Assembly (NCBI RefSeq): GCF_029269825.1
Contig: NZ_JARJHU010000005.1
Location: 620,001-684,000 of the forward strand
Length of the DNA stretch: 64,000 nt
From: Pedobacter sp. JY14-1
GTDB lineage: Bacteria; Bacteroidota; Bacteroidia; Sphingobacteriales; Sphingobacteriaceae
Direction of reading: 5' to 3'
Each line of letters opens with the position of its first letter. The first letter of the stretch is position 1. Positions 27,399 to 35,905 of the stretch are shown here, piece by piece. The translations under genes were made by a program, and so were the position numbers. The notes under the pieces were generated by a model that saw nothing but the letters and a program-made list of their open reading frames with translations, was not told the origin of the DNA and made no database searches.

Positions 27399-27440
27399 AA
27401 CTGTTCATAAACGGACAGTACTTGTACACCTTCGGACAGT
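27399..27440. promoter_or_regulatory. repeated CGGACAGT sites, candidate activator-binding (enhancer) region
   Basis: CGGACAGT occurs at 27412-27419 and again at 27433-27440, 21 bp apart (two helical turns). A near-inverse copy, AACTGTTC (27399-27406), forms an imperfect dyad with the first. The block lies about 60-115 bp upstream of the candidate -24/-12 promoter, the usual enhancer distance. It also lies just ahead of or inside the regulator's own promoter, so autoregulation is possible. Confidence 0.5.
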
Positions 27441-27447
27441 TTTGTGT

Positions 27448-27455
27448 TAATTTTG
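27448..27455 (+). promoter_or_regulatory. -7 element of the response-regulator operon
   Basis: TAATTTTG matches TAnnTTTG exactly, 17 bp before the start codon at 27473. A TTG at 27422-27424 lies 23 bp upstream, at the long end of accepted spacing. The second CGGACAGT copy lies between the two elements. Confidence 0.5.
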
Positions 27456-27472
27456 AGCAAGCTTAAAAACAT

Positions 27473-28840
27473 ATGATTGATGCAACCTTACTGATCATCG
27501 ATGATGATGATGATATTCTGCTAAGTGCCAGGCTTTTTTTGAAACAACATTTTAGCCAGGTCATCACCTGCAAATCACCCAGGGAACTGAATGTCCTGCT
27601 AAGCCGCAATGAAGTAGACGTGATACTGCTTGACATGAACTATCAAAAAGGGGCAAGCGATGGCAGGGAGGGGCTTTACTGGCTGGACCATATACTTTCT
27701 ATTGACAAAGATTACGTAGTCATTTTAATGACGGCATATGGCAATGTGGAACTGGCCGTACAAGCTATCAAAAAAGGGGCTACCGATTTTATCCTGAAGC
27801 CCTGGGAAAACGAAAAGCTGTTTGCGACGCTGTCCTCTGCCTCCAAACTAAGGCAAAGCAACAAAAAGGTCAGAAAGCTTGAAAAGCTGCATTCATCACT
27901 GCAAACAGATGTGAACAGGGCTTTCAGCAATATTGTGGGAAGTTCCGAATCGTTAAGACAGTTACAGCATACACTGACGAAAGTAGCGCCTACCGATGCC
28001 AATGTACTCATTTTGGGGGAAAACGGTACCGGAAAGCAGGTATTTGCCTATGAACTGCATCGGCTCTCGCCACGCCGCAACCAGGTATTTATGCATGTGG
28101 ACCTTGGCGCCTTGCCGGAACAATTGTTCGAAAGTGAGTTGTTTGGTTATGCGAAGGGCGCATTTACCGATGCAAAAGAAGATAGGCCCGGCAGGTTTGA
28201 AATGGCAGAAGGAGGAACCATATTCCTGGATGAGATCGGCAATCTCTCCCTGCCCTTACAGGCAAAGCTGCTTACTGTGCTACAGAACCGCACCATTACG
28301 CGACTAGGTGAAGGCAGGGAACGTAAGATCAATGTCAGGTTGATTACAGCGACCAATATGCCCCTGAATGACATGGTAACCAAAGGTACTTTCCGCCAGG
28401 ATCTGCTTTTCAGAATCAATACCGTTGAATTGGAATTGCCGCGTCTGGCAAAAAGGGGCGATGATATCCTGCTGCTCGCAAACCACTTTCTGCAGGCTTT
28501 CAGCAATAAGTACCATAAGGGTATGCTTAAATTGAGCGATAAGGCTGAAGCACTGCTGCTGAACTATAGCTGGCCGGGTAATGTCAGGGAATTACAGCAT
28601 GTTACGGAACGGGCGGTGATTATGGCTGATGGGCCAGAAATCTGCCCAGCCGACCTTCAGCTAAGCCCGCAGAAATTTGGAACGCCAGCGATCCAGGCGG
28701 ACATTCCACTGGAGGAAATGGAAAAACTCATGGTCCAAAAAGCCATAGACAAGCATAAGGGCAATATTTCAAGGGCAGCAAACGACCTGGGGCTTACCAG
28801 GGCGGCATTATACAGACGTATCGAAAAATTTGATCTCTGA
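27473..28840 (+). CDS. sigma-54-dependent response regulator (NtrC family)
   Basis: This is a 455-residue activator. The receiver domain (1-120) has acidic pocket DDDDD, phospho-acceptor D54, T88 and K109. The AAA+ domain follows, with Walker A GENGTGKQ (182-189), the sigma-54 contact loop GAFTDA (229-234; Asp in place of the second Gly of GAFTGA, a form I recall from Bacteroidota homologues) and Walker B TIFLDEIGN. The C-terminus is a Fis-type helix-turn-helix (HKGNISRAANDLGLTRAALYRR). It should switch on the divergent efflux operon from a -24/-12 promoter. It is translationally coupled to its kinase by an ATGA overlap. Confidence 0.93.
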   Translation: MIDATLLIIDDDDDILLSARLFLKQHFSQVITCKSPRELNVLLSRNEVDVILLDMNYQKGASDGREGLYWLDHILSIDKDYVVILMTAYGNVELAVQAIKKGATDFILKPWENEKLFATLSSASKLRQSNKKVRKLEKLHSSLQTDVNRAFSNIVGSSESLRQLQHTLTKVAPTDANVLILGENGTGKQVFAYELHRLSPRRNQVFMHVDLGALPEQLFESELFGYAKGAFTDAKEDRPGRFEMAEGGTIFLDEIGNLSLPLQAKLLTVLQNRTITRLGEGRERKINVRLITATNMPLNDMVTKGTFRQDLLFRINTVELELPRLAKRGDDILLLANHFLQAFSNKYHKGMLKLSDKAEALLLNYSWPGNVRELQHVTERAVIMADGPEICPADLQLSPQKFGTPAIQADIPLEEMEKLMVQKAIDKHKGNISRAANDLGLTRAALYRRIEKFDL

Positions 28841-30207
28841 TGTTTTACCAGCGCTTCACCTTTAGGCTTATCCTACGTCTGCTCGTCATCAATATCCTGA
28901 TCATTTTGCTAATCTATCTCATTCGGAATACAAAACTTTGGTTTACCATTACGGGGATTTCGATTATCCTGACAGGAGCTATTTTCAACCTTTATCACTA
29001 TATTGATCAGATCAGGGAAGATATCCAACGTTTTATTTTAGCAGTTAAGACTCGTGATGCCACGCTGAACTTTAAAAATAAAGCTACCAGGGGAAGCTTT
29101 CCGGAACTCTATGACTCTTTCAGTGAGGTTATCCAGGCACAAAAGGACATACAGCTGGAAAGGGATTCTATGTTCCAGCTCATCAGGGCCATCCTGGAAC
29201 AGGTGCCTGTTGGTGTGATTGTAGTCAGAAAGGAACAAACCGTCTCATCGGAGATATCGATGAAAGAAATTGTCTTTTTTAACCAGGCCGCATCGGTTTT
29301 ATTGGGTGTCCCTGCTTATAAATACTGGCATCGGTTATCGCAGCACCTTCCCGCATTTGCAGAAGAGATCAATGCCATTTCGGCAGGCGGAAAGCGTTTT
29401 ATAGAATTAAAGATACAGGAGAAGCTTATCCAGCTATCGGCAGAAGTAATCCCCCTTAACCTTTATCAGCGCGACTATACCATCATTTCCTTCCAGAATA
29501 TTAAAGACGAGATCGAACAAAAGGAATCTGAGGCCTGGAACCGGCTGATCGGTGTAATATCTCATGAAATACTTAACTCCATTACTCCCATCAGTTCACT
29601 TTCGGATACCGTAAGCTCCTTGATCGAAGGACGCGAACAACTAGACAGGGAGACGCTGGAAGACCTGAGACCAGCCATTCAGACGATCAGAAGAAGATCG
29701 GAAGGATTACTGGATTTCGTAAAAGATTACCGGCTCATTGCCGAACTGCCTACTCCCGTATTGCAGTACCATACCATTGGTGAAGTACTGCATCATATCC
29801 GTGTGTTGATGCAGCCATTTGCGAGTGGGCGTAACATTGTATTAGCTATAGCAAACACTTCTGCTAAGGTAAGTCTTAAAATTGACCTGAAATTGGTGGA
29901 ACAGGCATTAATCAATCTGGTCACGAACAGCATTCATGCCGTTGAAGAGGTGGAAAGACCGTTAATTAACATTGCCTACCGGTTAGAGCAGAACAGGCTG
30001 TACATCGATGTGTGCGACAATGGGAAAGGGGTAAGCCCGGAATTGATGGAAAAAATATTTATACCCTTCTTTACTACCCGTAAGAACGGATCCGGTATAG
30101 GCCTGACAATCACCAGAAACATTATGAAAATACACCAGGGAAACTTAGAAGTCAGCTCGATCCCATATGAAAAGACTACGTTTTCCCTGGTGTTCAGGTA
30201 CGAATAG
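28840..30207 (+). CDS. sensor histidine kinase, partner of the sigma-54 regulator
   Basis: This is a 455-residue membrane kinase. Two N-terminal membrane helices (about 10-28 and 33-52) flank almost no periplasmic loop, so it probably senses within the membrane or cytoplasm. A linker helix and PAS-like domain (about 115-225) follow. The HisKA helix has H242 in SHEILNSITP. The ATPase domain has an N-box (NLVTNSIHAV), G1 (DNGKGV) and G2 (GSGIGLTI). The NtrB-like architecture fits a sigma-54 regulator partner. The gene ends 8 bp from the end of convergent glgC with no terminator between. Confidence 0.92.
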   Translation: MFYQRFTFRLILRLLVINILIILLIYLIRNTKLWFTITGISIILTGAIFNLYHYIDQIREDIQRFILAVKTRDATLNFKNKATRGSFPELYDSFSEVIQAQKDIQLERDSMFQLIRAILEQVPVGVIVVRKEQTVSSEISMKEIVFFNQAASVLLGVPAYKYWHRLSQHLPAFAEEINAISAGGKRFIELKIQEKLIQLSAEVIPLNLYQRDYTIISFQNIKDEIEQKESEAWNRLIGVISHEILNSITPISSLSDTVSSLIEGREQLDRETLEDLRPAIQTIRRRSEGLLDFVKDYRLIAELPTPVLQYHTIGEVLHHIRVLMQPFASGRNIVLAIANTSAKVSLKIDLKLVEQALINLVTNSIHAVEEVERPLINIAYRLEQNRLYIDVCDNGKGVSPELMEKIFIPFFTTRKNGSGIGLTITRNIMKIHQGNLEVSSIPYEKTTFSLVFRYE

Positions 30208-30215
30208 TGGCCAGG

Positions 30216-31490
30216 CTATTCAATTACAGTACCATTCGGAACTATTGCGCCCTTTTTCACAACTACAATTCCGTCTTTAACCGTATAAAGCGGAAAATCA
30301 CCATCCGCAAGCTGCGGCCCACCAATGATCCTGACATCATCACCGATCCTGCTGTTTTTATCGACTATTGCATTTACGATCTTGCAACGGTCACCTATTC
30401 CGATCATTGGCTTACCATTGGCTTTATCTTCGGCTATTTCTTCCAGTGTCTGGTACTTGTCGCTACCCATGACGTAACAACCTTCTATGTGCGTGCCCAC
30501 GCCAATCCGGGCACGGATACCAATCACTGCATGTTTGATGCTTTGCGCCTGCAGGATACAGCCTTCTGCGATGACCGTCCTGTCAAGGGTGGTGCCGAGT
30601 ATTTTAGATGGAGGCAACATGCGGGCTCTGGTAAAAATACTATGGTTCTGATCAAACAGATTAAACTGGGGAATATCGTCCGTTAAACCTAGGTTAGCCT
30701 CAAAAAACGACGCAATATTTCCAATATCGGTCCAGTAACCTTCATATTGAAAACTGAGTACGTCATGTTCTTTCAGCATTCTTGGAATAATTTCCTTACC
30801 GAAGTCCTTTTCTTCCTCATTCTCTGAGAATATCTTTACCAGCAGGTCTCTGTTGAAAATATAGATACCCATAGAGGCGAGGTAGTCACGACCCTCAGCC
30901 TGCATTTCAGGTCCTGTGTCAGAAGTCCAGTCAGGTAACAGTTCGCTCTTTGGCTTTTCAATAAAAGAGGTAATGATGTTTTGCTCATTTGCCTTTAGAA
31001 TGCCAAATGAGGGCGCATCTTTGGCATTAACCGGAATCGTTGCCAGGGTGATTTTTACACCAGCATCAATATGTGCGTTCACCATTTCGTTAAAATCCAT
31101 CTGATATAACTGATCACCGGAAAGAATCAGTACATACTCAAAGTCATGGTTTAACAGGTGGTGCATAGTCTGTCTTACCGCATCCGCCGTTCCCTGGAAC
31201 CAGGTTGGGTTTTCCGGAGTCTGTTCTGCAGCAAGAATGTCAACAAATGCAGTACTGAAGGTACTGAAATGATAAGTGTTCTTAATATGCTTGTTCAGAG
31301 AAGCCGAGTTGAACTGTGTAAGTACGAACATGCGGTGTATTCCAGAATTTAAACAATTGGAGATTGGGATATCTACCAATCTGTACTTGCCTGCTATCGG
31401 CACTGCAGGCTTTGAGCGAGTTTGTGTAAGTGGAGCTAACCTGGAGCCCTGACCCCCGCCAAGGATTACACCCAATACTTTTTCAGTCAT
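30216..31490 (-). CDS. glgC: glucose-1-phosphate adenylyltransferase
   Basis: This 424-residue enzyme makes ADP-glucose from glucose-1-P and ATP, the first committed step of glycogen synthesis. The nucleotidyltransferase signature GVILGGGQGSRLAPLTQTRSKPAVPIAG opens the protein. The sugar-phosphate site IEKPK and the block EGYWTDIGNIASFFEANL are present. The C-terminal left-handed beta helix carries the allosteric site. It follows glgA by 12 bp in one unit. No branching or debranching gene is within the window. Confidence 0.95.
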   Translation of the reverse strand: MTEKVLGVILGGGQGSRLAPLTQTRSKPAVPIAGKYRLVDIPISNCLNSGIHRMFVLTQFNSASLNKHIKNTYHFSTFSTAFVDILAAEQTPENPTWFQGTADAVRQTMHHLLNHDFEYVLILSGDQLYQMDFNEMVNAHIDAGVKITLATIPVNAKDAPSFGILKANEQNIITSFIEKPKSELLPDWTSDTGPEMQAEGRDYLASMGIYIFNRDLLVKIFSENEEEKDFGKEIIPRMLKEHDVLSFQYEGYWTDIGNIASFFEANLGLTDDIPQFNLFDQNHSIFTRARMLPPSKILGTTLDRTVIAEGCILQAQSIKHAVIGIRARIGVGTHIEGCYVMGSDKYQTLEEIAEDKANGKPMIGIGDRCKIVNAIVDKNSRIGDDVRIIGGPQLADGDFPLYTVKDGIVVVKKGAIVPNGTVIE

Positions 31491-31502
31491 TTCAGTTCAT
31501 AT

Positions 31503-32909
31503 TTATATTTGATATAGATTAATGTACTCTTGGGCAGCTTTATCCCAGGAGTGATCCAGTTGCATTATAAATTTCCGGATTTCCCCGACTTTGTTTTGAT
31601 CGCCATATAACTCCATTGCGCGTCCCATTGCCCTTGACACATCCCACACATTACTTTGGTCGTGACATATGCCAAACCCACCGTCACCGATATCGGTTAC
31701 CGTATCCTTCAGGCCACCGATCCTCCTTACGACAGGTATGGTCCCATACCTCAGGGCATACATCTGGTTGAGGCCGCAAGGCTCTACCCTGCTGGGCATC
31801 AGCAGAAAATCCGCACCAGAATAAATCTGGTGCGACAACTGTTCATTATAGCCTATAAAAACATTGTAACTTCCTTCAAACATCTGCTTTAAGTGATTCA
31901 GTCTTCCTTCTACCTGCGGATCACCCGATCCCAATACCAGTATACCGATCTCTTTTCCATACTGCGAAAGCATATTGTAGAAGATATCGGGCAGCAAATC
32001 GGCACCTTTCTCGCCGACCAGTCTTCCGATGAAAGTAAACAGTGGTTTGGAAACATCCAGGTTGAAAACACTACAAAGTTCTGCTTTGTTTTCTGCCTTA
32101 CCTGTTTCAGCTGTTTTCAGATCATAAGCCTTGTATAACATAGGATCAGTGGCTGGGTTCCATACCTCATTGTCAATTCCGTTAAGGATCCCCGCAGATT
32201 TTGCCCATTCCTGGGAAAGCAGGCTTTCCAGTCCGTTGGCACTGTGCTTGATTTCCTCCAGATAACTGGGTGATACGGTCGTTATTTTCCAGGAGCACTT
32301 GATGGCGGCTGCCAGTGGGTTGATTGCACCCCTCCATTCCAACAGTCCGGCTTTCCAGAGATCGAAAGAAGGAATAAGATGCAGCCTGTCCCAGCCAAAC
32401 TGTCCCTGATATTGTCCGTTATGGATGGTCAGTACAGTGGGCACACTGGCAAGGCTCCTGAACTGGCCACAATAAGCGGTCATAAAAGCAACAAGCCCGG
32501 TATGATGGTCATGGCAATGAATCACATCCGGCTTGTGTTCCCACTGCGCCATCCAGTCGAGCGCAGCGATCTGGAAAGCGAGGAAACGTTCGGTGTCGTC
32601 CCCGTAACCGTAAACCCCTTCCCGGTCCGTGAGCCCTTCAATATGTACCAGATACAAGTCAAATCCAAGCTTATTTGTCTTCTCCCGGAGTATACGCACG
32701 GGAAAGTTCCGGAAGCCCAGCTTTACAAGGCCATCATAAACGACCTCAAATTCGTGTTCAAGCAGGAATTTCGTGTGATAGGCCGGCATTACCACTTTTG
32801 CGGTGTGTCCCAGCTTGTTCTGGTATTTTGGCAGTGCTCCTACAACATCTCCCAGCCCCCCTACCTTGGCCACGGGATAACATTCAGCACTGAGATGAAT
32901 AATCTCCAT
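31503..32909 (-). CDS. glgA: glycogen synthase (GT5)
   Basis: This 468-residue ADP-glucose-dependent glucan synthase extends alpha-1,4-glucan. It has the N-terminal acceptor motif KVGGLGDVVGALPK (about 15-28), the GT-B hinge, the C-terminal FIGRLVGEKGADLL block, and the E-x7-E-type active site SRVEPCGLNQMYALRYGTIPVVRRIGGLKDTV. Length is normal. It is first in the glgA-glgC unit, starting just beyond the cysN terminator, so it must have its own promoter in the short gap 32910-32981. No clean -7 element was found there. Confidence 0.95.
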   Translation of the reverse strand: MEIIHLSAECYPVAKVGGLGDVVGALPKYQNKLGHTAKVVMPAYHTKFLLEHEFEVVYDGLVKLGFRNFPVRILREKTNKLGFDLYLVHIEGLTDREGVYGYGDDTERFLAFQIAALDWMAQWEHKPDVIHCHDHHTGLVAFMTAYCGQFRSLASVPTVLTIHNGQYQGQFGWDRLHLIPSFDLWKAGLLEWRGAINPLAAAIKCSWKITTVSPSYLEEIKHSANGLESLLSQEWAKSAGILNGIDNEVWNPATDPMLYKAYDLKTAETGKAENKAELCSVFNLDVSKPLFTFIGRLVGEKGADLLPDIFYNMLSQYGKEIGILVLGSGDPQVEGRLNHLKQMFEGSYNVFIGYNEQLSHQIYSGADFLLMPSRVEPCGLNQMYALRYGTIPVVRRIGGLKDTVTDIGDGGFGICHDQSNVWDVSRAMGRAMELYGDQNKVGEIRKFIMQLDHSWDKAAQEYINLYQI

Positions 32910-32981
32910 AATCGAGTTCTTAAAAACTATCTTAAATTAGGAATAAGAACAAGCAATCCAAATACCGGAGAAATAAAAAAT

Positions 32982-33014
32982 AAAAAGGGATTGAATTTAG
33001 TTCAATCCCTTTTT
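32982..33014 (-). terminator. strong intrinsic terminator of the sulfate-assimilation operon
   Basis: A 14-bp perfect stem (AAAAAGGGATTGAA at 32982-32995 with its complement at 33001-33014) has a 5-nt loop. It is followed, in the minus direction, by a run of T (ATTTTTTATTT). It lies 17 bp after the cysN stop codon and separates this operon from glgA. Confidence 0.92.
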
Positions 33015-33031
33015 ATTTAATTACCTACCGG

Positions 33032-34279
33032 TTATTCTACGGAAGCTCTGAACATCAGTGCGGCTACAGTAAGATTGGTCCTGCTGTCGATCAGGATAGC
33101 GGCCCCATTTGCCTTATTTTCCGCATAGATATCAAATGCCAGCGGCTCTGCGGTCTTAACAACTACCCGACCGATATCATTGAGCTTAAATTCGTAAGCC
33201 TCCTGTTCCTCCAGTGTATTGATATCCACTTTATGAATGATCTCTCTTATCTTACACTTAGTCAGTTTACTGTTGTGCTGTAACAAATAAGTAATGCTGT
33301 CGTCCAGCGGCCGGGTATCCATCCAGCAGATATCCGCCTCGATGAGTTGCGCTTGCTGAGGCAGATGATCTGAATTTACAAGCACGTCGCCCCTGCTGAT
33401 ATCAATATCGTCCTTCAGGTGCAATGTTACTGACTGACCTGTGTGGGCCTGGTCCGGCTCCTGATCAAATATCTCTATCCGTTCGATTACAGAACTGTTA
33501 CCGGAAGGTAACACGGTAACGCGGTCGTTGACATGAAATGTGCCGCTCAATATTCTACCTGCATATCCCCGATAATCATGTAAAGCTTCTGTTTGCGGTC
33601 TGATCACCCACTGTACAGGCATACGGGCCAGACCATAGTCTTCATCTGCCACATCTACGCTCTCCAGAAAATGCAGCAGACTGCTCCCCTTATACCAAGG
33701 CATATTTTCGGATTCGTTTACCACATTATCGCCTTTCAGCGCACTAACAGGAATAAAAGTTACTTCCTTTAATTTCAGCTGTGTTGCAAGTTCCTTATAC
33801 TTTGCAGTAATTGCTTCAAATACAGTTTCACTGTAACTGACCATATCCATCTTATTTAAGCATACTACCACATGCTGTATGCCCAGTAAAGATACCAGGT
33901 AAGAATGCCGGATGGTCTGTTCGACAACTCCGTTACGGGAGTCGATCAGGATAATGGCTAGTTTGGCGGTAGATGCCCCGGTAACCATATTCCGGGTGTA
34001 CTGTATATGTCCGGGTGTATCTGCGATGATAAACTTGCGCTTGTCGGTCTGGAAATATTTATAGGCAACATCGATCGTAATACCTTGCTCACGCTCAGCC
34101 CTCAGCCCATCGGTAAGGATTGCGAGATCGATGGTACCGTCATCATTCTTACGGTTACTGGCCTGGAGCGCCTCCAGCTGATCAGCCAGGATAGAATCGG
34201 TATCGTATAGTAATCTTCCGATCAGTGTACTCTTGCCGTCGTCTACACTTCCGGCAGTAAAAAACTTCAGTATGTTCAT
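33032..34279 (-). CDS. cysN: sulfate adenylyltransferase, GTPase subunit
   Basis: This is a 415-residue EF-Tu-like GTPase that drives APS formation by CysD. G1 is AGSVDDGKSTL, the switch-I region precedes EREQGITIDVAYKYF, G3 is DTPGH and G4 is NKMD. Beta-barrel domains follow. There is no C-terminal APS kinase (CysC) fusion, as expected when an APS reductase rather than a PAPS reductase is used. The start codon overlaps the cysD stop by one base (TAATG), so the two are translationally coupled. Confidence 0.96.
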   Translation of the reverse strand: MNILKFFTAGSVDDGKSTLIGRLLYDTDSILADQLEALQASNRKNDDGTIDLAILTDGLRAEREQGITIDVAYKYFQTDKRKFIIADTPGHIQYTRNMVTGASTAKLAIILIDSRNGVVEQTIRHSYLVSLLGIQHVVVCLNKMDMVSYSETVFEAITAKYKELATQLKLKEVTFIPVSALKGDNVVNESENMPWYKGSSLLHFLESVDVADEDYGLARMPVQWVIRPQTEALHDYRGYAGRILSGTFHVNDRVTVLPSGNSSVIERIEIFDQEPDQAHTGQSVTLHLKDDIDISRGDVLVNSDHLPQQAQLIEADICWMDTRPLDDSITYLLQHNSKLTKCKIREIIHKVDINTLEEQEAYEFKLNDIGRVVVKTAEPLAFDIYAENKANGAAILIDSRTNLTVAALMFRASVE

Positions 34280-35184
34280 TAGAAATATCCTCCCTTTTTT
34301 CGGTCTTCCATAGCGGCTTCAGAAACCTTATCGTCCATTCGGGCACCGCGTTCGCTGATTTTGGATGCACTGATCTCTGCAATGATATCATCCAGCTGAT
34401 CAGCTCCTGATTCCACAGCAGCGGTACAGCTCATATCTCCCACGGTACGGAACCTTACTCTCTTACGTTCTACAACATCCTCATCGTCCATATTCAGGAA
34501 CGGAGAGGCTGCCATCAGCTGCCCGTTTCGGGTAATGACATCCCGTTCATGTGCAAAATAGATCGAAGGCAGTTCGATTTGCTCGCGTTTGATATAGTTC
34601 CATACATCCAGTTCCGTCCAGTTACTGATCGGGAATACCCTTACGTTTTCGCCCTTGTGGATTTTACCGTTATAAATATTCCAGAGCTCGGGGCGCTGAC
34701 GCTTAGGGTCCCATTGTCCAAACTCATCACGTACAGAAAAGATGCGCTCCTTGGCCCGCGCTTTTTCTTCATCTCTGCGGGCGCCACCGATACAGGCGTC
34801 AAAACCATGTAATGCAATCGTATCCAGCAACGTTACAGTCTGCAACGCATTTCTGCTTGCATTCTTTCCGGTTTGTTCTACTACCTTACCCTGATCAATG
34901 GAATCCTGCACATAGCCAATGATCAGTTTTTCACCGATACGCTCAATCATACGGTCACGGTAGTCTATGGTTTCCTTAAAATTATGGCCGGTATCGATAT
35001 GTACCAGTGGAAAAGGGAACTTTCCAGGCCTGAATGCTTTCTCGGCCAGTCTCACCAATGTAATCGAATCTTTGCCTCCTGAAAAAAGCAGGGCAGGCTT
35101 TTCAAATTGACCGGCGACCTCACGCATGATGTGGATCGCTTCAGCCTCAAGTTCGTCTAAATAATCTAAATTATATTTGCTCAT
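34279..35184 (-). CDS. cysD: sulfate adenylyltransferase, catalytic subunit
   Basis: This 301-residue N-type ATP pyrophosphatase joins sulfate to AMP. The PP-loop is LLFSGGKDSITLV, with DTGHNFKETIDYRD and GARRDEEKARAKERIFS blocks and the C-terminal RFRTVGDMSCTAAVES motif. It forms the ATP sulfurylase with CysN. It lies 15 bp after cysH in the assimilation operon. Length and motifs are normal. Confidence 0.96.
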   Translation of the reverse strand: MSKYNLDYLDELEAEAIHIMREVAGQFEKPALLFSGGKDSITLVRLAEKAFRPGKFPFPLVHIDTGHNFKETIDYRDRMIERIGEKLIIGYVQDSIDQGKVVEQTGKNASRNALQTVTLLDTIALHGFDACIGGARRDEEKARAKERIFSVRDEFGQWDPKRQRPELWNIYNGKIHKGENVRVFPISNWTELDVWNYIKREQIELPSIYFAHERDVITRNGQLMAASPFLNMDDEDVVERKRVRFRTVGDMSCTAAVESGADQLDDIIAEISASKISERGARMDDKVSEAAMEDRKKGGYF

Positions 35185-35199
35185 GTCGTGATATTCAAT

Positions 35200-35904
35200 T
35201 TATGAAGCAGCATGCAGCCCGCATTCCTTTTTCGACTGGTCTTCCCACCACCAGCGCCCCGCCCTGAAATCTTCCCCTTCTCTGACAGCACGCGTACAAG
35301 GTGCACAGCCGATACTTGGAAATCCTTTATCATGCAGGGGATTATAAACAATGTTGTATTCTTTGATATAGGCCTTCACCTCGTCAAGCGACCAGAAAAA
35401 GATCGGGTGGAATTTGATCATCTGGTTTCCCTCATCCCATTCCAGGTTGCTCATGTCATGCCTGTTGACCGACTGCTCGGAACGGATACCGGTAATCCAG
35501 ATTTTATGCCCGCTCAATGCCCGTTTCAGCGGCTCTATCTTTCGGATATAGCAGCATTCCTTCCTGTTTTCCACAGAGTCATAGAAACTGCTGGGCCCCT
35601 TGCTGCTTACCATCTGCTGAACCGCTTCCGCTTGAGGAAAATAGGCCTTGATGGGCTTTTGATACACATCCAGTGTACGGTTCCAGACATAATAAGTCTC
35701 AGGAAATAACCTGCCAGTCTCCAATGTAAATACCTCTATGGGTAGATTATTAGAGAAGATCATATGGGTAATGGCCTGGTCTTCCCAGCCAAAGCTGGTA
35801 GAAAATACAACCTGACTTGGATAGGCTTCCGCAAAATACCTCAGTCCCTCTACCGGTCCAAGCCCTTTTATCTTTTCTGCGATCGCCGCTAATTGCTCCT
35901 TCAT
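35200..35904 (-). CDS. cysH: adenylyl-sulfate (APS) reductase, 4Fe-4S type
   Basis: This is a 234-residue reductase. Paired cysteines C117-C118 and C200-x2-C203 form the 4Fe-4S site that marks APS reductases rather than PAPS reductases. The C-terminal ECGLH motif holds the catalytic C228. The substrate loop STSFGWEDQ is present. Using APS directly explains why no APS kinase gene is found in the operon. Electrons come from thioredoxin or glutaredoxin. It starts 1 bp after the siroheme-synthase/permease fusion ends. Confidence 0.93.
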   Translation of the reverse strand: MKEQLAAIAEKIKGLGPVEGLRYFAEAYPSQVVFSTSFGWEDQAITHMIFSNNLPIEVFTLETGRLFPETYYVWNRTLDVYQKPIKAYFPQAEAVQQMVSSKGPSSFYDSVENRKECCYIRKIEPLKRALSGHKIWITGIRSEQSVNRHDMSNLEWDEGNQMIKFHPIFFWSLDEVKAYIKEYNIVYNPLHDKGFPSIGCAPCTRAVREGEDFRAGRWWWEDQSKKECGLHAAS

Positions 35905-35905
35905 A

